From Bacteroidales bacterium UBA3764 (GTDB lineage Bacteria > Bacteroidota > Bacteroidia > Bacteroidales > UBA932), in contig DFFY01000079.1 in the NCBI GenBank assembly GCA_002371115.1, forward strand, positions 22,948 through 66,232: a stretch of DNA of 43,285 nucleotides, in the 5' to 3' direction. The first letter of the stretch is position 1. Each line of letters starts with the position of its first letter. The position numbers were made by a program, and so were the translations under genes. Positions 15,584 to 24,129 of the stretch are shown piece after piece. The notes below the pieces were generated by a model. It was given only the letters and a program-made list of their open reading frames with translations, had not been told where the DNA came from and ran no database searches.

Positions 15584-18262
15584 CTACGGAACGGTTACAT
15601 ACATCGTGGTATTGCCCTCGTTGGAACCCCATTTATAAGTGCCAATATTATCATTCGTGATTGTCGTCTGCGAGATACCATTCTTCTCAATGGTACCCGT
15701 CGCCTGAATGGGATTGCCGCTTTCACCAAAGACCTTGGTTGCGGAACTACCACGAATTCTGCCAACAATAAGACCGACATTCGAATTCTGATATACAGTT
15801 GACACGGAGCCATTGAAAACACAAGGAAAAACGTTGCTTTTATCATCTGTATATGTCGTCAGACTTGGATAGCTAAACGTATTGGCGCCAACCCAGAGGC
15901 CAATAAGGCCGCCAAGGTTATAATAACCAGTCATCCCATTTTCACCCCAACAGCTATCGGCAAAGATGCTACCAGAGAATGTACATCCCCTTATAGTGTA
16001 ATTAGCGGCACTCCCTTCCAAATACCCTACAAGACCACCTACTTCGCCCAGAAGACCGTTCACGGTAATATCACCACTCACTACGTTCTTAATCTGCTTC
16101 CCGTCAAATCCAAAAATACCACCTACCGCCATATTTCCCCTGCCGGTAACCGTGATATTACCCCTTTGTGTACAGTAATTTGCATACCCTTGTCCATTAC
16201 CGCGGAAACCCCTTCCGCAGATACCTCCTACTGCTGGATGCTTGTCATAGCCAGCTTCATAGATTCCGTAATATTCTACTTCAATATCTCCGTCATTACT
16301 ACAATCCGACATTCCTCCAATCGCATCCCAACCATAGCCTCCGATACCTCCGACACACATAATGTAGTTAACTCTTAGGTTTTGTTTTTTCCTATCCTCC
16401 GCCCAGGAAGTAGGGTCCGTGAGTGTGGATTTCACATCAATCAGTGCATAATTCCTGCACTTGTTGAAAGAAGAGTTGGAACCAAGGCCGATAATGCCGG
16501 CAATGCCAAGAGGGCCGGTGTTCCCGCTCGTTTTTAGAGTAAGCTCATCCACATTCGTGTGACGGAAGGTAATAATACCCGTCGCTTCGTTTATACAACT
16601 CTCAAAAGTAAGTGTGGATCCAGAGGTGCTGTATCCTGTTGTTCCAAGAATACCGCCCACATTGATGCCCTGTGCATCCAAGCCGGGAATAAGGACCCCA
16701 GTCGGATCCCCGTACTTGGCGTAGAGAGAGATTGGACCCCGGTTGACACAATTGTCAAAAACGGCATTCTTCCCATCGTTATCATTGACCAGGCCTACGA
16801 TACCTCCGATTGATGTTGCCACGTGGGTTTTCCCGGTAGCTTCAAATGTAATGGCTCCGGAATTGGAACAACTGTAGAATTTTTCACCGGCAGAAAGAGC
16901 GACGAGGCCTCCGATAATCATAACTTCGGTCACATTCGAACTAGCGGTGAAAGTAACGCTTGCTTTGTTTTTTACAGACCGATATGTTCCGTCTGTGCCC
17001 TCGGCCACAAGTGGGGCAAATATTCTGTCATCCACAGTAAAGGCGCAACTCTCATCAATGGTGAGATTCTTGATTGTTCCAGAATTAGTCGCAAACATCG
17101 GCACGCTCGAGGTAAGGTTCTTAATAGCGTGATCTCCGCCATCCAGCGTACCGCCGAAGCCGGAGGCGCTGGTGATGGTGTAGCCTGTCATATCAAGATC
17201 GGCCGTGATGGTATATTCGCCCTTGTCGGAAGATGAAGTACCTGCCAGGAACTCGGCAAATTCACGGGGAGAGTCGATGCTATTGTCATAACCCGTCGTC
17301 GGCGTCCAGTTAGCACTGGCAAGATCCAGATTAAGGGGCTTAATCCTCGCACGTTCATACTCTCGTGTGCGACCGGAAACATAGGTATAATCTCCCGTAC
17401 TAGTGCGAATTGCAAAAGTCCCGCCGTAAGTTCCCGGAGCAACGACGATATAGAACACACCGCCATTCTCCTTACTTGCCCCAACAGTGACAGGATTTGC
17501 GCCATCGGCTGACACCACCACGTCCGTAGCAGTATAACCGCTAATGGCGGGCATGTCCTCCTCGTCTACCTCCTTCAGGTCATAAGAGAATGTACCTGCG
17601 CAGGCAGCACCGGCCTGGAAGGTCACATTTTCGATCTTCTCCCCGGATGCCCAGCCAACGCTCTTGTAGATGTTGAGCTTAATGACCGACCCCAAATTCA
17701 TAAACTGCAGCGTTCCCACATATAGATTGGTATATTTTGGATAATCGCCATCCCCAAGCTCAAACGGAAGTGACACCATAGGCATAGCGTCGGCGCTGCC
17801 GGACACCTGATTGCGAGGGATTTCCAGAGTAACCTCATTTGCAGCCTTGGAGTTATTCCGAGAATTATACGGGTAGTACGCATAGACCGTGGTGCCAGCG
17901 GAAAGTGCCACATTGCTGCGGATATAAACTCGCGGATTACCGTCAACATATTTTACTTCCGTAGATTTGTTAGCGTTCCCAGTGCTTACTGAGGACAAAC
18001 TGGTATACGATCCTACCTGATCACCTGCCTCCCACGCCACGTATTTGGTCCCAAAAGTCGTTTTCACCCCCTCAGAATCGGCATCGTCCTGAGACGCCAG
18101 ATTGAAGATGTAGGTGTACTCCCCTTCCGGTGTCACCTCCTCCTCCGGAATCACCTCCCCTTCTTCGGGAAGGTCCGGCTTAATAGGCTCCTCTTTCTGC
18201 GTACAAGCCACCAAGGCCACGCAAAGGAGCAGTCCAGTTATATATAGATACCTTTGTTTCAT
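15584..18262 (-). CDS. Surface lipoprotein, fimbrillin-like N-terminus plus GLUG-type beta-helix repeats
   Basis: This 892-residue lipoprotein has lipobox LVAC followed by TQKEEP, an acidic linker to about residue 48, then a fimbrillin/Mfa-like domain (about 48-320, with YYPYNSRNNSK and EIPRNQVSGSADAMPM). The C-terminal half is a series of Gly-rich beta-helix repeats (GFGGTLDGG, GGIVGLV, GGIGGYGW, VGGIFG, GGLVGYL, GGLIGLW) like those of GLUG-motif proteins. It is the third of three tandem paralogs and closely matches the first 850 residues of its upstream neighbour, but it ends right after the helix and lacks the EEP domain. The position after susD suggests a surface glycan-binding or structural role in the PUL complex; no enzyme motif is seen. 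Confidence 0.75.
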   Translation of the reverse strand: MKQRYLYITGLLLCVALVACTQKEEPIKPDLPEEGEVIPEEEVTPEGEYTYIFNLASQDDADSEGVKTTFGTKYVAWEAGDQVGSYTSLSSVSTGNANKSTEVKYVDGNPRVYIRSNVALSAGTTVYAYYPYNSRNNSKAANEVTLEIPRNQVSGSADAMPMVSLPFELGDGDYPKYTNLYVGTLQFMNLGSVIKLNIYKSVGWASGEKIENVTFQAGAACAGTFSYDLKEVDEEDMPAISGYTATDVVVSADGANPVTVGASKENGGVFYIVVAPGTYGGTFAIRTSTGDYTYVSGRTREYERARIKPLNLDLASANWTPTTGYDNSIDSPREFAEFLAGTSSSDKGEYTITADLDMTGYTITSASGFGGTLDGGDHAIKNLTSSVPMFATNSGTIKNLTIDESCAFTVDDRIFAPLVAEGTDGTYRSVKNKASVTFTASSNVTEVMIIGGLVALSAGEKFYSCSNSGAITFEATGKTHVATSIGGIVGLVNDNDGKNAVFDNCVNRGPISLYAKYGDPTGVLIPGLDAQGINVGGILGTTGYSTSGSTLTFESCINEATGIITFRHTNVDELTLKTSGNTGPLGIAGIIGLGSNSSFNKCRNYALIDVKSTLTDPTSWAEDRKKQNLRVNYIMCVGGIGGYGWDAIGGMSDCSNDGDIEVEYYGIYEAGYDKHPAVGGICGRGFRGNGQGYANYCTQRGNITVTGRGNMAVGGIFGFDGKQIKNVVSGDITVNGLLGEVGGLVGYLEGSAANYTIRGCTFSGSIFADSCWGENGMTGYYNLGGLIGLWVGANTFSYPSLTTYTDDKSNVFPCVFNGSVSTVYQNSNVGLIVGRIRGSSATKVFGESGNPIQATGTIEKNGISQTTITNDNIGTYKWGSNEGNTTMYVTVP

Positions 18263-18264
18263 AT

Positions 18265-18393
18265 TTAGATTTCTTCAAAATCATTAATGATCCATATTTC
18301 CGTAAAGTCATTTGGATCAAATGACTGGCAAATCATTTGCCGTGATTCCAATTCGAGTACGAGACTCTTTGGTTCCATGTATTGTTGTTTCAT
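18265..18393 (-). CDS. 42-residue ICxSFDP peptide, copy 1
   Basis: This short frame fills most of the gap between two surface lipoprotein genes. The peptide begins MKQQYMEPKS, has MICQSFDPNDFTE in the middle and ends INDFEEI. It is identical in length to the copy at 15422-15550 and alignable to it without gaps at about 40% identity. It starts 12 bases after the stop of the GLUG-EEP gene and ends 2 bases before the next ATG. Both copies therefore sit immediately downstream of a fimbrillin/GLUG lipoprotein gene. It is soluble, acidic at the C-terminus, with one Cys. Family and function are not recognised. Confidence 0.75.
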   Translation of the reverse strand: MKQQYMEPKSLVLELESRQMICQSFDPNDFTEIWIINDFEEI

Positions 18394-18405
18394 ATTGGCA
18401 ACTAA

Positions 18406-21400
18406 TTAAGAAATGACGGCAATGATGGGATAATGGTCCGACAAGAATTTCTCGCCGTTGGTATTATAACCGCCGTAATCGTGTACGGCCTGCGTGAGGG
18501 TAACATAGTACAGCGTTTTGACCGACTTGCTCACCCAGATGTGATCTACCTTGTTACGGTCCTTGCCGCTATCTCCAAAAGCATTGTAGGTATAAAGGTC
18601 ACGATTCTCGGTGCTGTAGATCGATGACGCCTTATAACGGGTATTGTTCATCCAGGTCTTGATGTCGTCGAAAACCACGTTGCTGAACACAGTGTTGAAA
18701 TCTCCCATCAGAATGACAGGATAATTGTTGGTGTTCAGGGCAGCAATACGGCTTTCAAGCAGATCCATTGCCTTTTGTTGGCCCTCCTGGCTTAGTGGAA
18801 GGTGAGTATTGATGAAAAAATAGTTTTTTTTGCTGTTCTTGTTGTAAATATTGGCATAAGTCGCGGATCTGACATACCCGTCCCAACTTTCACCCGCCGT
18901 GCTGTAATTGTCACGGAGCCAGAAGCATCCCGTTCCGGTAACGGTGAGGATAGAACTGTCATAAAGGAAAGGGGTATGGCAGTCATCCGTACCTGCACGG
19001 TAACCCGTGTAAGCACTGAGGTGATCTTTCAGGTAGTCCCAAGGATGATCCTCTTTCAGATGATCCCAATAGTCCAAATCCTTCACCTCTTGAAACCCGA
19101 TAATGGCCGGATGCTCCGAGTTAATCATAGAGACAATAGCACCTTTACGGTCACTCCAGTGACTGCCCTCACGGATATTGAGACAGGCCAACTTTGTGTC
19201 CAGGCAGGCTGCATAAATCGTGGTTGTGCCTGTGTTGGCGTTGGAACCACACTTGTAGGTCTCAATATTATCAGACGTAATTGTCGTCTGAGAGCCCCCC
19301 CCCCGCTCAATGGTGCCGGAAGCCTGAATGGGGTTGTCGCTTTCGCCGAAGACAATGGTCTTGCCGCTTCCAGTGACTCTACCCACAATAACACCGACAC
19401 GTACCTGATAGACAGAGGAGATAGAACCGCTGAAGACACAAGGATCACCATCCCTGTTAGTCATACTGGGATAACTGCCGGAATTGGCTCCGGCCCAGCG
19501 ACCCATAAGTCCCCCGATGTGATAGTACCAATCCTTTCCGGCCGAGCCCCAGTCGCTATCGGCAAAAATAGAAGCGGCGCAGGTGCATCCCTTAATGGTG
19601 TAGTTTGCAGCACTACCAGCGACATAACCCACAAGACCGCCTACATCGCCTTTGCGGCCATTCACCGAAATGGAGCAATCAGAGGTGACATTATTTTTGA
19701 TCTGCTTGCCGCTCCAACCAAAGATACCGCCAACGGCCATCGTGCCTCTACCGGTTACGGTAATGTCGCCTTCCATCTTGCAATAATAGGCATAACTGCC
19801 GGTATTGTATCCAGGATATGCACAGATACCACCAACGGCAGCACGCCACTTGTCATCGGCGTCATATAAGCCGTAGTACTCCACTTCAATGTTTCCAGAG
19901 TTCGTACACGAAGACATACCCAGAACATCCCAGCCCATACCGGAGATACCACCGACAGCGAGCAAATAATTCCTCTTTTTCATTTCACTCTCGGAGGGGT
20001 CACCCGTGACGAGTGACTCCGCCTTAATGAGGGCATAGTTGCGGCACTTGTTAAAGTCGGCCTGACCCAAACCCACAATGCCGGCGACGCAAACAGGACC
20101 GGTATTGCCTGTATCGGCAGCAAAACCCGTGATATCCGTATGCTTAAGGTGAATGGTGCCGGCCGTCTCGTTGTTGCACTGGTCGAACGAAGCCTTATAA
20201 TCATCACTATATGTGGACACACCGGCGATCCCCGCCAGATTAATACCCTTTGCTCCGCCATAGGTATAGCTCACATTGGGATCACCGTACACGGCAAGCA
20301 AGGTTACAGGACCGCGGTTGGCGCAGGAGGAGAAAGTAGAGTTGGCAGTAGAGTTGTCAATCAGGCCTACAAGACCACCCAGGGCAACCTGCTTGTGATT
20401 GTAGCCGGTAGCGTCATATTTGATTCCTCCGCCATTTGAGCAATTGCTGAATGTAGCACCTTTAGCCACAGCCACAAGACCACCAAGAATAACCTGTTCG
20501 GTTTCGTTGGCCGCAGCAGTCAATGTAACATCGGCTTTGTTTCGCACGGAAGTGTACGTGCCGCCATTATCCATCTTCACCAGCGGAGCAAATTCTTTGC
20601 TGCCCGCTGCAAATGTGCAGCTGGCGTCAATGACGAGATTCTGGATGGTTCCAGCATTGGTCGCAAACATCGGCACGCTCGAGGTAAGGTTCTTGATAGC
20701 ATAATCTCCACCATCCAGCGTACCGCCGAAGCCGGAGGCGCTGACGTTATCGTAACCGGTCATATCAAGGTCGGCCGTGATGGTATACGAACCGGTATCT
20801 CCCGAGGACGTCCCGGCCAGGAAGGCCGCGAATTCACGGGGAGAATCGATGCTGGCGTCATAACCGATGACAGGGGTCCAGTTAGCGCTTCCAAGATTGA
20901 TTCCCAGCGGCTTTATACCAGCTCGTTCGTACTCACGGGACTTGTCGGAGACATATGTGTAGTCGGCCCGGCTGGTGCGAATCTTAAATGTGCCGCTATA
21001 GGTTCCAGGAGCCACGATAATGTAGAACACACCCGCGTGATCTTTGTCGGATCCTACGACCACAGGATGGGCGCCGTCACCGGAAACGACGACATCCGTT
21101 TCCTCGTAGCCAGTAATTGCCACAGGGGAAGAGGAGGTAAGGTCATAGGTGAATGACCCTGCGCAAGCAGCACCAGCCTGAAAGGTGACGTTCTCGATGG
21201 TTTCGCCCCGGAAAGCAGGGTTGCTGGAGTAGATATTCAACTGAATGACAGATCCCAGATTCAGGAACTGCAGCGTTCCCACCTCCGTATTGGTGTAACT
21301 GGGAACGTCTTCCTTCAGTTCAAACGGAAGCGCGGCCATCGGCATAGCATCTGCGCTGCCGGACACCTGGTTTCGGGGAATCTCCAGGGTAATGGCATCG

Positions 21401-21771
21401 GCGTCCTTGGAGTTATTGCGGGAATTGTACGGGTAGTAGGCATAGACCATATCGCCAGCCTCGAGAGCCACGCTGCTGCGGATGGTAATGTGCGGATTAC
21501 CGCTGCCATCAATAGTCACCGGCGTGGACTTATTCAGCGATGTACTGGCATACGAGCCCACCAAGTCATCGGCTACCCATTTCACGTGATTGGAGTCAAA
21601 AGTAGTCTTTACCTCCTGAGAGCCCAACTTGAAAGTATACTCATACTCCCCTTCCATCTCCTCCTGGGGAGGGATGGGAGAGGGGTCGTCGATAGGCTCC
21701 TCCTTCTGGGCACAGGCAACGAAACCCACGGCGAGGAGGATACCCATTATGTATTTATAACAGAATTTCAT
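18406..21771 (-). CDS. Surface lipoprotein with fimbrillin-like, GLUG-type and C-terminal endonuclease/exonuclease/phosphatase domains
   Basis: This 1121-residue lipoprotein has lipobox FVAC followed by AQKEEP. Residues about 40-310 are fimbrillin-like and about 315-850 form the Gly-rich beta-helix shared with both neighbours. Residues about 858-1121 form an EEP-fold metal-dependent phosphodiesterase or phosphatase domain: LACLNIREG (first strand), IGFQEVKDLD (metal-binding Glu), FINTHLP, LMGDFNT, KVDHIW and LSDHYPII (catalytic His). The surface-anchored repeat region may hold the polymer while the EEP domain cleaves it. A run of ten G on the coding strand lies just before the EEP domain, within the ERGGGSQ residues. 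One slipped base would remove the enzyme domain while leaving the lipoprotein. The substrate is unknown; the EEP fold also includes nucleases and sphingomyelinases. Confidence 0.82.
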   Translation of the reverse strand: MKFCYKYIMGILLAVGFVACAQKEEPIDDPSPIPPQEEMEGEYEYTFKLGSQEVKTTFDSNHVKWVADDLVGSYASTSLNKSTPVTIDGSGNPHITIRSSVALEAGDMVYAYYPYNSRNNSKDADAITLEIPRNQVSGSADAMPMAALPFELKEDVPSYTNTEVGTLQFLNLGSVIQLNIYSSNPAFRGETIENVTFQAGAACAGSFTYDLTSSSPVAITGYEETDVVVSGDGAHPVVVGSDKDHAGVFYIIVAPGTYSGTFKIRTSRADYTYVSDKSREYERAGIKPLGINLGSANWTPVIGYDASIDSPREFAAFLAGTSSGDTGSYTITADLDMTGYDNVSASGFGGTLDGGDYAIKNLTSSVPMFATNAGTIQNLVIDASCTFAAGSKEFAPLVKMDNGGTYTSVRNKADVTLTAAANETEQVILGGLVAVAKGATFSNCSNGGGIKYDATGYNHKQVALGGLVGLIDNSTANSTFSSCANRGPVTLLAVYGDPNVSYTYGGAKGINLAGIAGVSTYSDDYKASFDQCNNETAGTIHLKHTDITGFAADTGNTGPVCVAGIVGLGQADFNKCRNYALIKAESLVTGDPSESEMKKRNYLLAVGGISGMGWDVLGMSSCTNSGNIEVEYYGLYDADDKWRAAVGGICAYPGYNTGSYAYYCKMEGDITVTGRGTMAVGGIFGWSGKQIKNNVTSDCSISVNGRKGDVGGLVGYVAGSAANYTIKGCTCAASIFADSDWGSAGKDWYYHIGGLMGRWAGANSGSYPSMTNRDGDPCVFSGSISSVYQVRVGVIVGRVTGSGKTIVFGESDNPIQASGTIERGGGSQTTITSDNIETYKCGSNANTGTTTIYAACLDTKLACLNIREGSHWSDRKGAIVSMINSEHPAIIGFQEVKDLDYWDHLKEDHPWDYLKDHLSAYTGYRAGTDDCHTPFLYDSSILTVTGTGCFWLRDNYSTAGESWDGYVRSATYANIYNKNSKKNYFFINTHLPLSQEGQQKAMDLLESRIAALNTNNYPVILMGDFNTVFSNVVFDDIKTWMNNTRYKASSIYSTENRDLYTYNAFGDSGKDRNKVDHIWVSKSVKTLYYVTLTQAVHDYGGYNTNGEKFLSDHYPIIAVIS
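19295..19304 (-). repeat. Homopolymer of ten C (poly-G on coding strand) inside the GLUG-EEP gene
   Basis: Ten consecutive C on the plus strand encode the Gly run in ERGGGSQ, immediately before the EEP domain. The paralog at the same place reads EKNGISQ without a homopolymer. The present length keeps the frame open through the EEP domain. Runs of this kind are classic sites of slipped-strand length change. Confidence 0.85.
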
Positions 21772-21789
21772 AGAGATTGTGGTATTACT

Positions 21790-24129
21790 TTACTGACACA
21801 CGATATACACAGTAGTGTTGGCTTCATTTGCGCCATACTTATACGTATCGACGTTCTCGGCGCTGATGGCAACTTCCTCCAGATCTTTCCAAGCGAGGGT
21901 GCCGGAGGCCTGGATGGGGTAATCGCTTTCACCGAAAACCACTTTCTTGCCGGAACCCTTGACCTGGCCTACGACAATACCGACCCTGGGTCCTTGATAT
22001 ACCGAGGAGATGGAACCGCTGAACACACAGGGATCTCCGTCGCGATTTGTCATACTGGCATTGCTGCCTTCGCCAACGGCCCCACCCCAGCGGCCCATAA
22101 GACCACCGATGGTATAGTACCAATCCTTTCCGGCAGCACCCCACTCGCTGTCGGCGAAAATGGTAGCGGCGCAGGTGCAACCCTTAATGGTATAGTTGGC
22201 GGCACCGCCGGCAACGTAACCCACGAGGCCACCTACATCGCCTTTACGGCCATTCACCGTGATGTGACAGTTTGCTGTAACGGTATTCTTGATTTGCTTC
22301 CCGAGGAAACCCAAAATACCGCCGACGGCCATCGTTCCGTGCCCGCTCACCGTGATATTTCCGTCCATCTTGCAGTAGTTGACAGAAGTGCCGGTGCTAC
22401 CGTATGCTCCCTGTCCGCCAATACCACCGATACTCGCACGCCATCTGTCGTCATTATCGTACAGGCCATCGTATTCTACCTCGATGTTACCCGCATTGGT
22501 ACAGGATTCTACCTCTGCATTATCCCAGGGCATACCAAAAATACCACCGACGTGAAGCAGATAGTTCTTCTTCTTCATGACAGATTCTGCCGGTTCTCCC
22601 TCTGCCACCGCACGTGCCTGGATGAGACCCAGATTCTTGCACTTGTTGAAATGTCCCTGGCCGAATCCCAGGATACCGGCAACGCCTACGGGACCGGAAG
22701 AACCGGAAGTCAGGGCAGGCAGCAGGCTCATATCCGAGTGATTGAACGAAATAATCGCCGCCGCTTCATTGATGCACTGCACGAACTCGGTCGTATTCTC
22801 GTCGCTGTAGCTCGTCGATCCGACGATACCGCCCAAGTTGATGCCGATGGCATTCCCGGTACCGGTACCAGAGAAATCATTGACCGGATCTCCGTACTTG
22901 GCATTCAGGCTTATCTTGCCGCTGTTGACACACTCCAAGAAAGTGCAGGGGCCTTCCAGATGGTTAACCAGCCCCACAAGGCCACCCAGCGAGGCGTTTT
23001 TGTGCGCGCAGCCCGGGGCCTCGAACGAGACCAGGCCCTCATTGGAGCAGTTCTCGAAGCGGGCGCCCTGAGCCCGGCCGGCGATGCCGCCCAGAATAAT
23101 TTCCACATCCACATCGGCCTTGGCGGCGTAGGTCACCGAGGCTTTGTTCACGACATTCTTGTAGGCACCGCCGACGCTTTCGCCCACAAGTGCACCGAAG
23201 GTATTGCTTTCTGCGGTAAATACGCAGGTTTCGTCCAGGATAACGTCCTTGATGGTACCCGAGTTCTGAGCGAACAGAGGCACGGACGATACCAGGTTCT
23301 TGATAGTATATCCCTGACCTTCAAGGGTACCGGCGAAGCCGCTTGCCGACGTGATGGTGACACCCTGCATATCAATATCCTTGATAAGGGCGGCAACGTC
23401 GGTCGTCTCTACCGTGATGGAAGCAAGCCAGGCAGCCAGCTGTTCACCGGTGGAAATGACCGTGGAAGGGGCCCCGGAAGTTGCCGTGGTAACCACGTCT
23501 GAATAGGACATACTATAACCTTCCGCAATGGCGCCCACGCGTATATCATAGGATATACCGCTATCTACACCAGCAATCTTGAATTCGGTTTCTTCTCCCG
23601 AATAATCTACGGTCCAATCGGAAGACACGGTTACCTTATGTTCCACCTGGTAGGAAGTAGCGCCCTCAACGGCTTCCCAGGTCACATCGATGAATGAGAT
23701 GCCGGCATTGGCACGAATGACAGGCTTCGGGAGATATCTGAGAACATCGGCCGAAACCAATTCCGACCATTCACTTTCGACCTCACCGTTGATGGCTTTT
23801 ACCCGGAAGAAATACGTCTTGCCAAATTCAAGGCCGGGAACGGTAAACGGGCTGTAAGAAGGAGCGCCCGCCGCACGGAACTGCGTTTCTTGCTCTTCCC
23901 TGAATTCAACCTTGTAGGAGAGGGCGTTGTTGACCGGGGCCCATTTCAGGATGACATTCTCCCCGTCGAAAGTAGCAGTTACTACAGGAACGTCCAACTT
24001 GACTTCGGGGACGATAGGTTCCTTGCCTTTACACCCCGTAAAAAGAGGTAAAAGGACAAGAAGGCAGGCTATGCCCTTAAAGAAAGATTTGATACACATA
24101 ATATTGAATTGTTTATACATTAATTTCAT
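21790..24129 (-). CDS. Surface lipoprotein with two FnIII-like domains and GLUG-type beta-helix (SusE position)
   Basis: This is a 779-residue lipoprotein with lipobox LFTGC. The first Met overlaps the susD stop as TAATG; Met11 (MCIKSFFKG) gives a more normal signal length and is the alternative start. Two fibronectin type III-like domains span about residues 42-130 and 132-222 (motifs ALSYKVEFRE and ATSYQVEHKV). From about 225 to the end is the beta-helix region homologous to the two downstream genes (GFAGTLEGQGYTIKNLVSSV, GGIAGRA, GGLVGLV, VGGILGF, GGLVGYV, GGLMGRW). It occupies the place of SusE/SGBP after susD, so a glycan-binding surface role is likely. Compared with its paralogs, the fimbrillin-like head is replaced by FnIII domains. 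Confidence 0.78.
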   Translation of the reverse strand: MKLMYKQFNIMCIKSFFKGIACLLVLLPLFTGCKGKEPIVPEVKLDVPVVTATFDGENVILKWAPVNNALSYKVEFREEQETQFRAAGAPSYSPFTVPGLEFGKTYFFRVKAINGEVESEWSELVSADVLRYLPKPVIRANAGISFIDVTWEAVEGATSYQVEHKVTVSSDWTVDYSGEETEFKIAGVDSGISYDIRVGAIAEGYSMSYSDVVTTATSGAPSTVISTGEQLAAWLASITVETTDVAALIKDIDMQGVTITSASGFAGTLEGQGYTIKNLVSSVPLFAQNSGTIKDVILDETCVFTAESNTFGALVGESVGGAYKNVVNKASVTYAAKADVDVEIILGGIAGRAQGARFENCSNEGLVSFEAPGCAHKNASLGGLVGLVNHLEGPCTFLECVNSGKISLNAKYGDPVNDFSGTGTGNAIGINLGGIVGSTSYSDENTTEFVQCINEAAAIISFNHSDMSLLPALTSGSSGPVGVAGILGFGQGHFNKCKNLGLIQARAVAEGEPAESVMKKKNYLLHVGGIFGMPWDNAEVESCTNAGNIEVEYDGLYDNDDRWRASIGGIGGQGAYGSTGTSVNYCKMDGNITVSGHGTMAVGGILGFLGKQIKNTVTANCHITVNGRKGDVGGLVGYVAGGAANYTIKGCTCAATIFADSEWGAAGKDWYYTIGGLMGRWGGAVGEGSNASMTNRDGDPCVFSGSISSVYQGPRVGIVVGQVKGSGKKVVFGESDYPIQASGTLAWKDLEEVAISAENVDTYKYGANEANTTVYIVCQ

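Noticed and set aside
21490..23502. Plus-strand frame of 670 codons across the first two surface lipoprotein genes
   Set aside because: It spans two real minus-strand genes and their junction and has low-complexity composition; a shadow frame.
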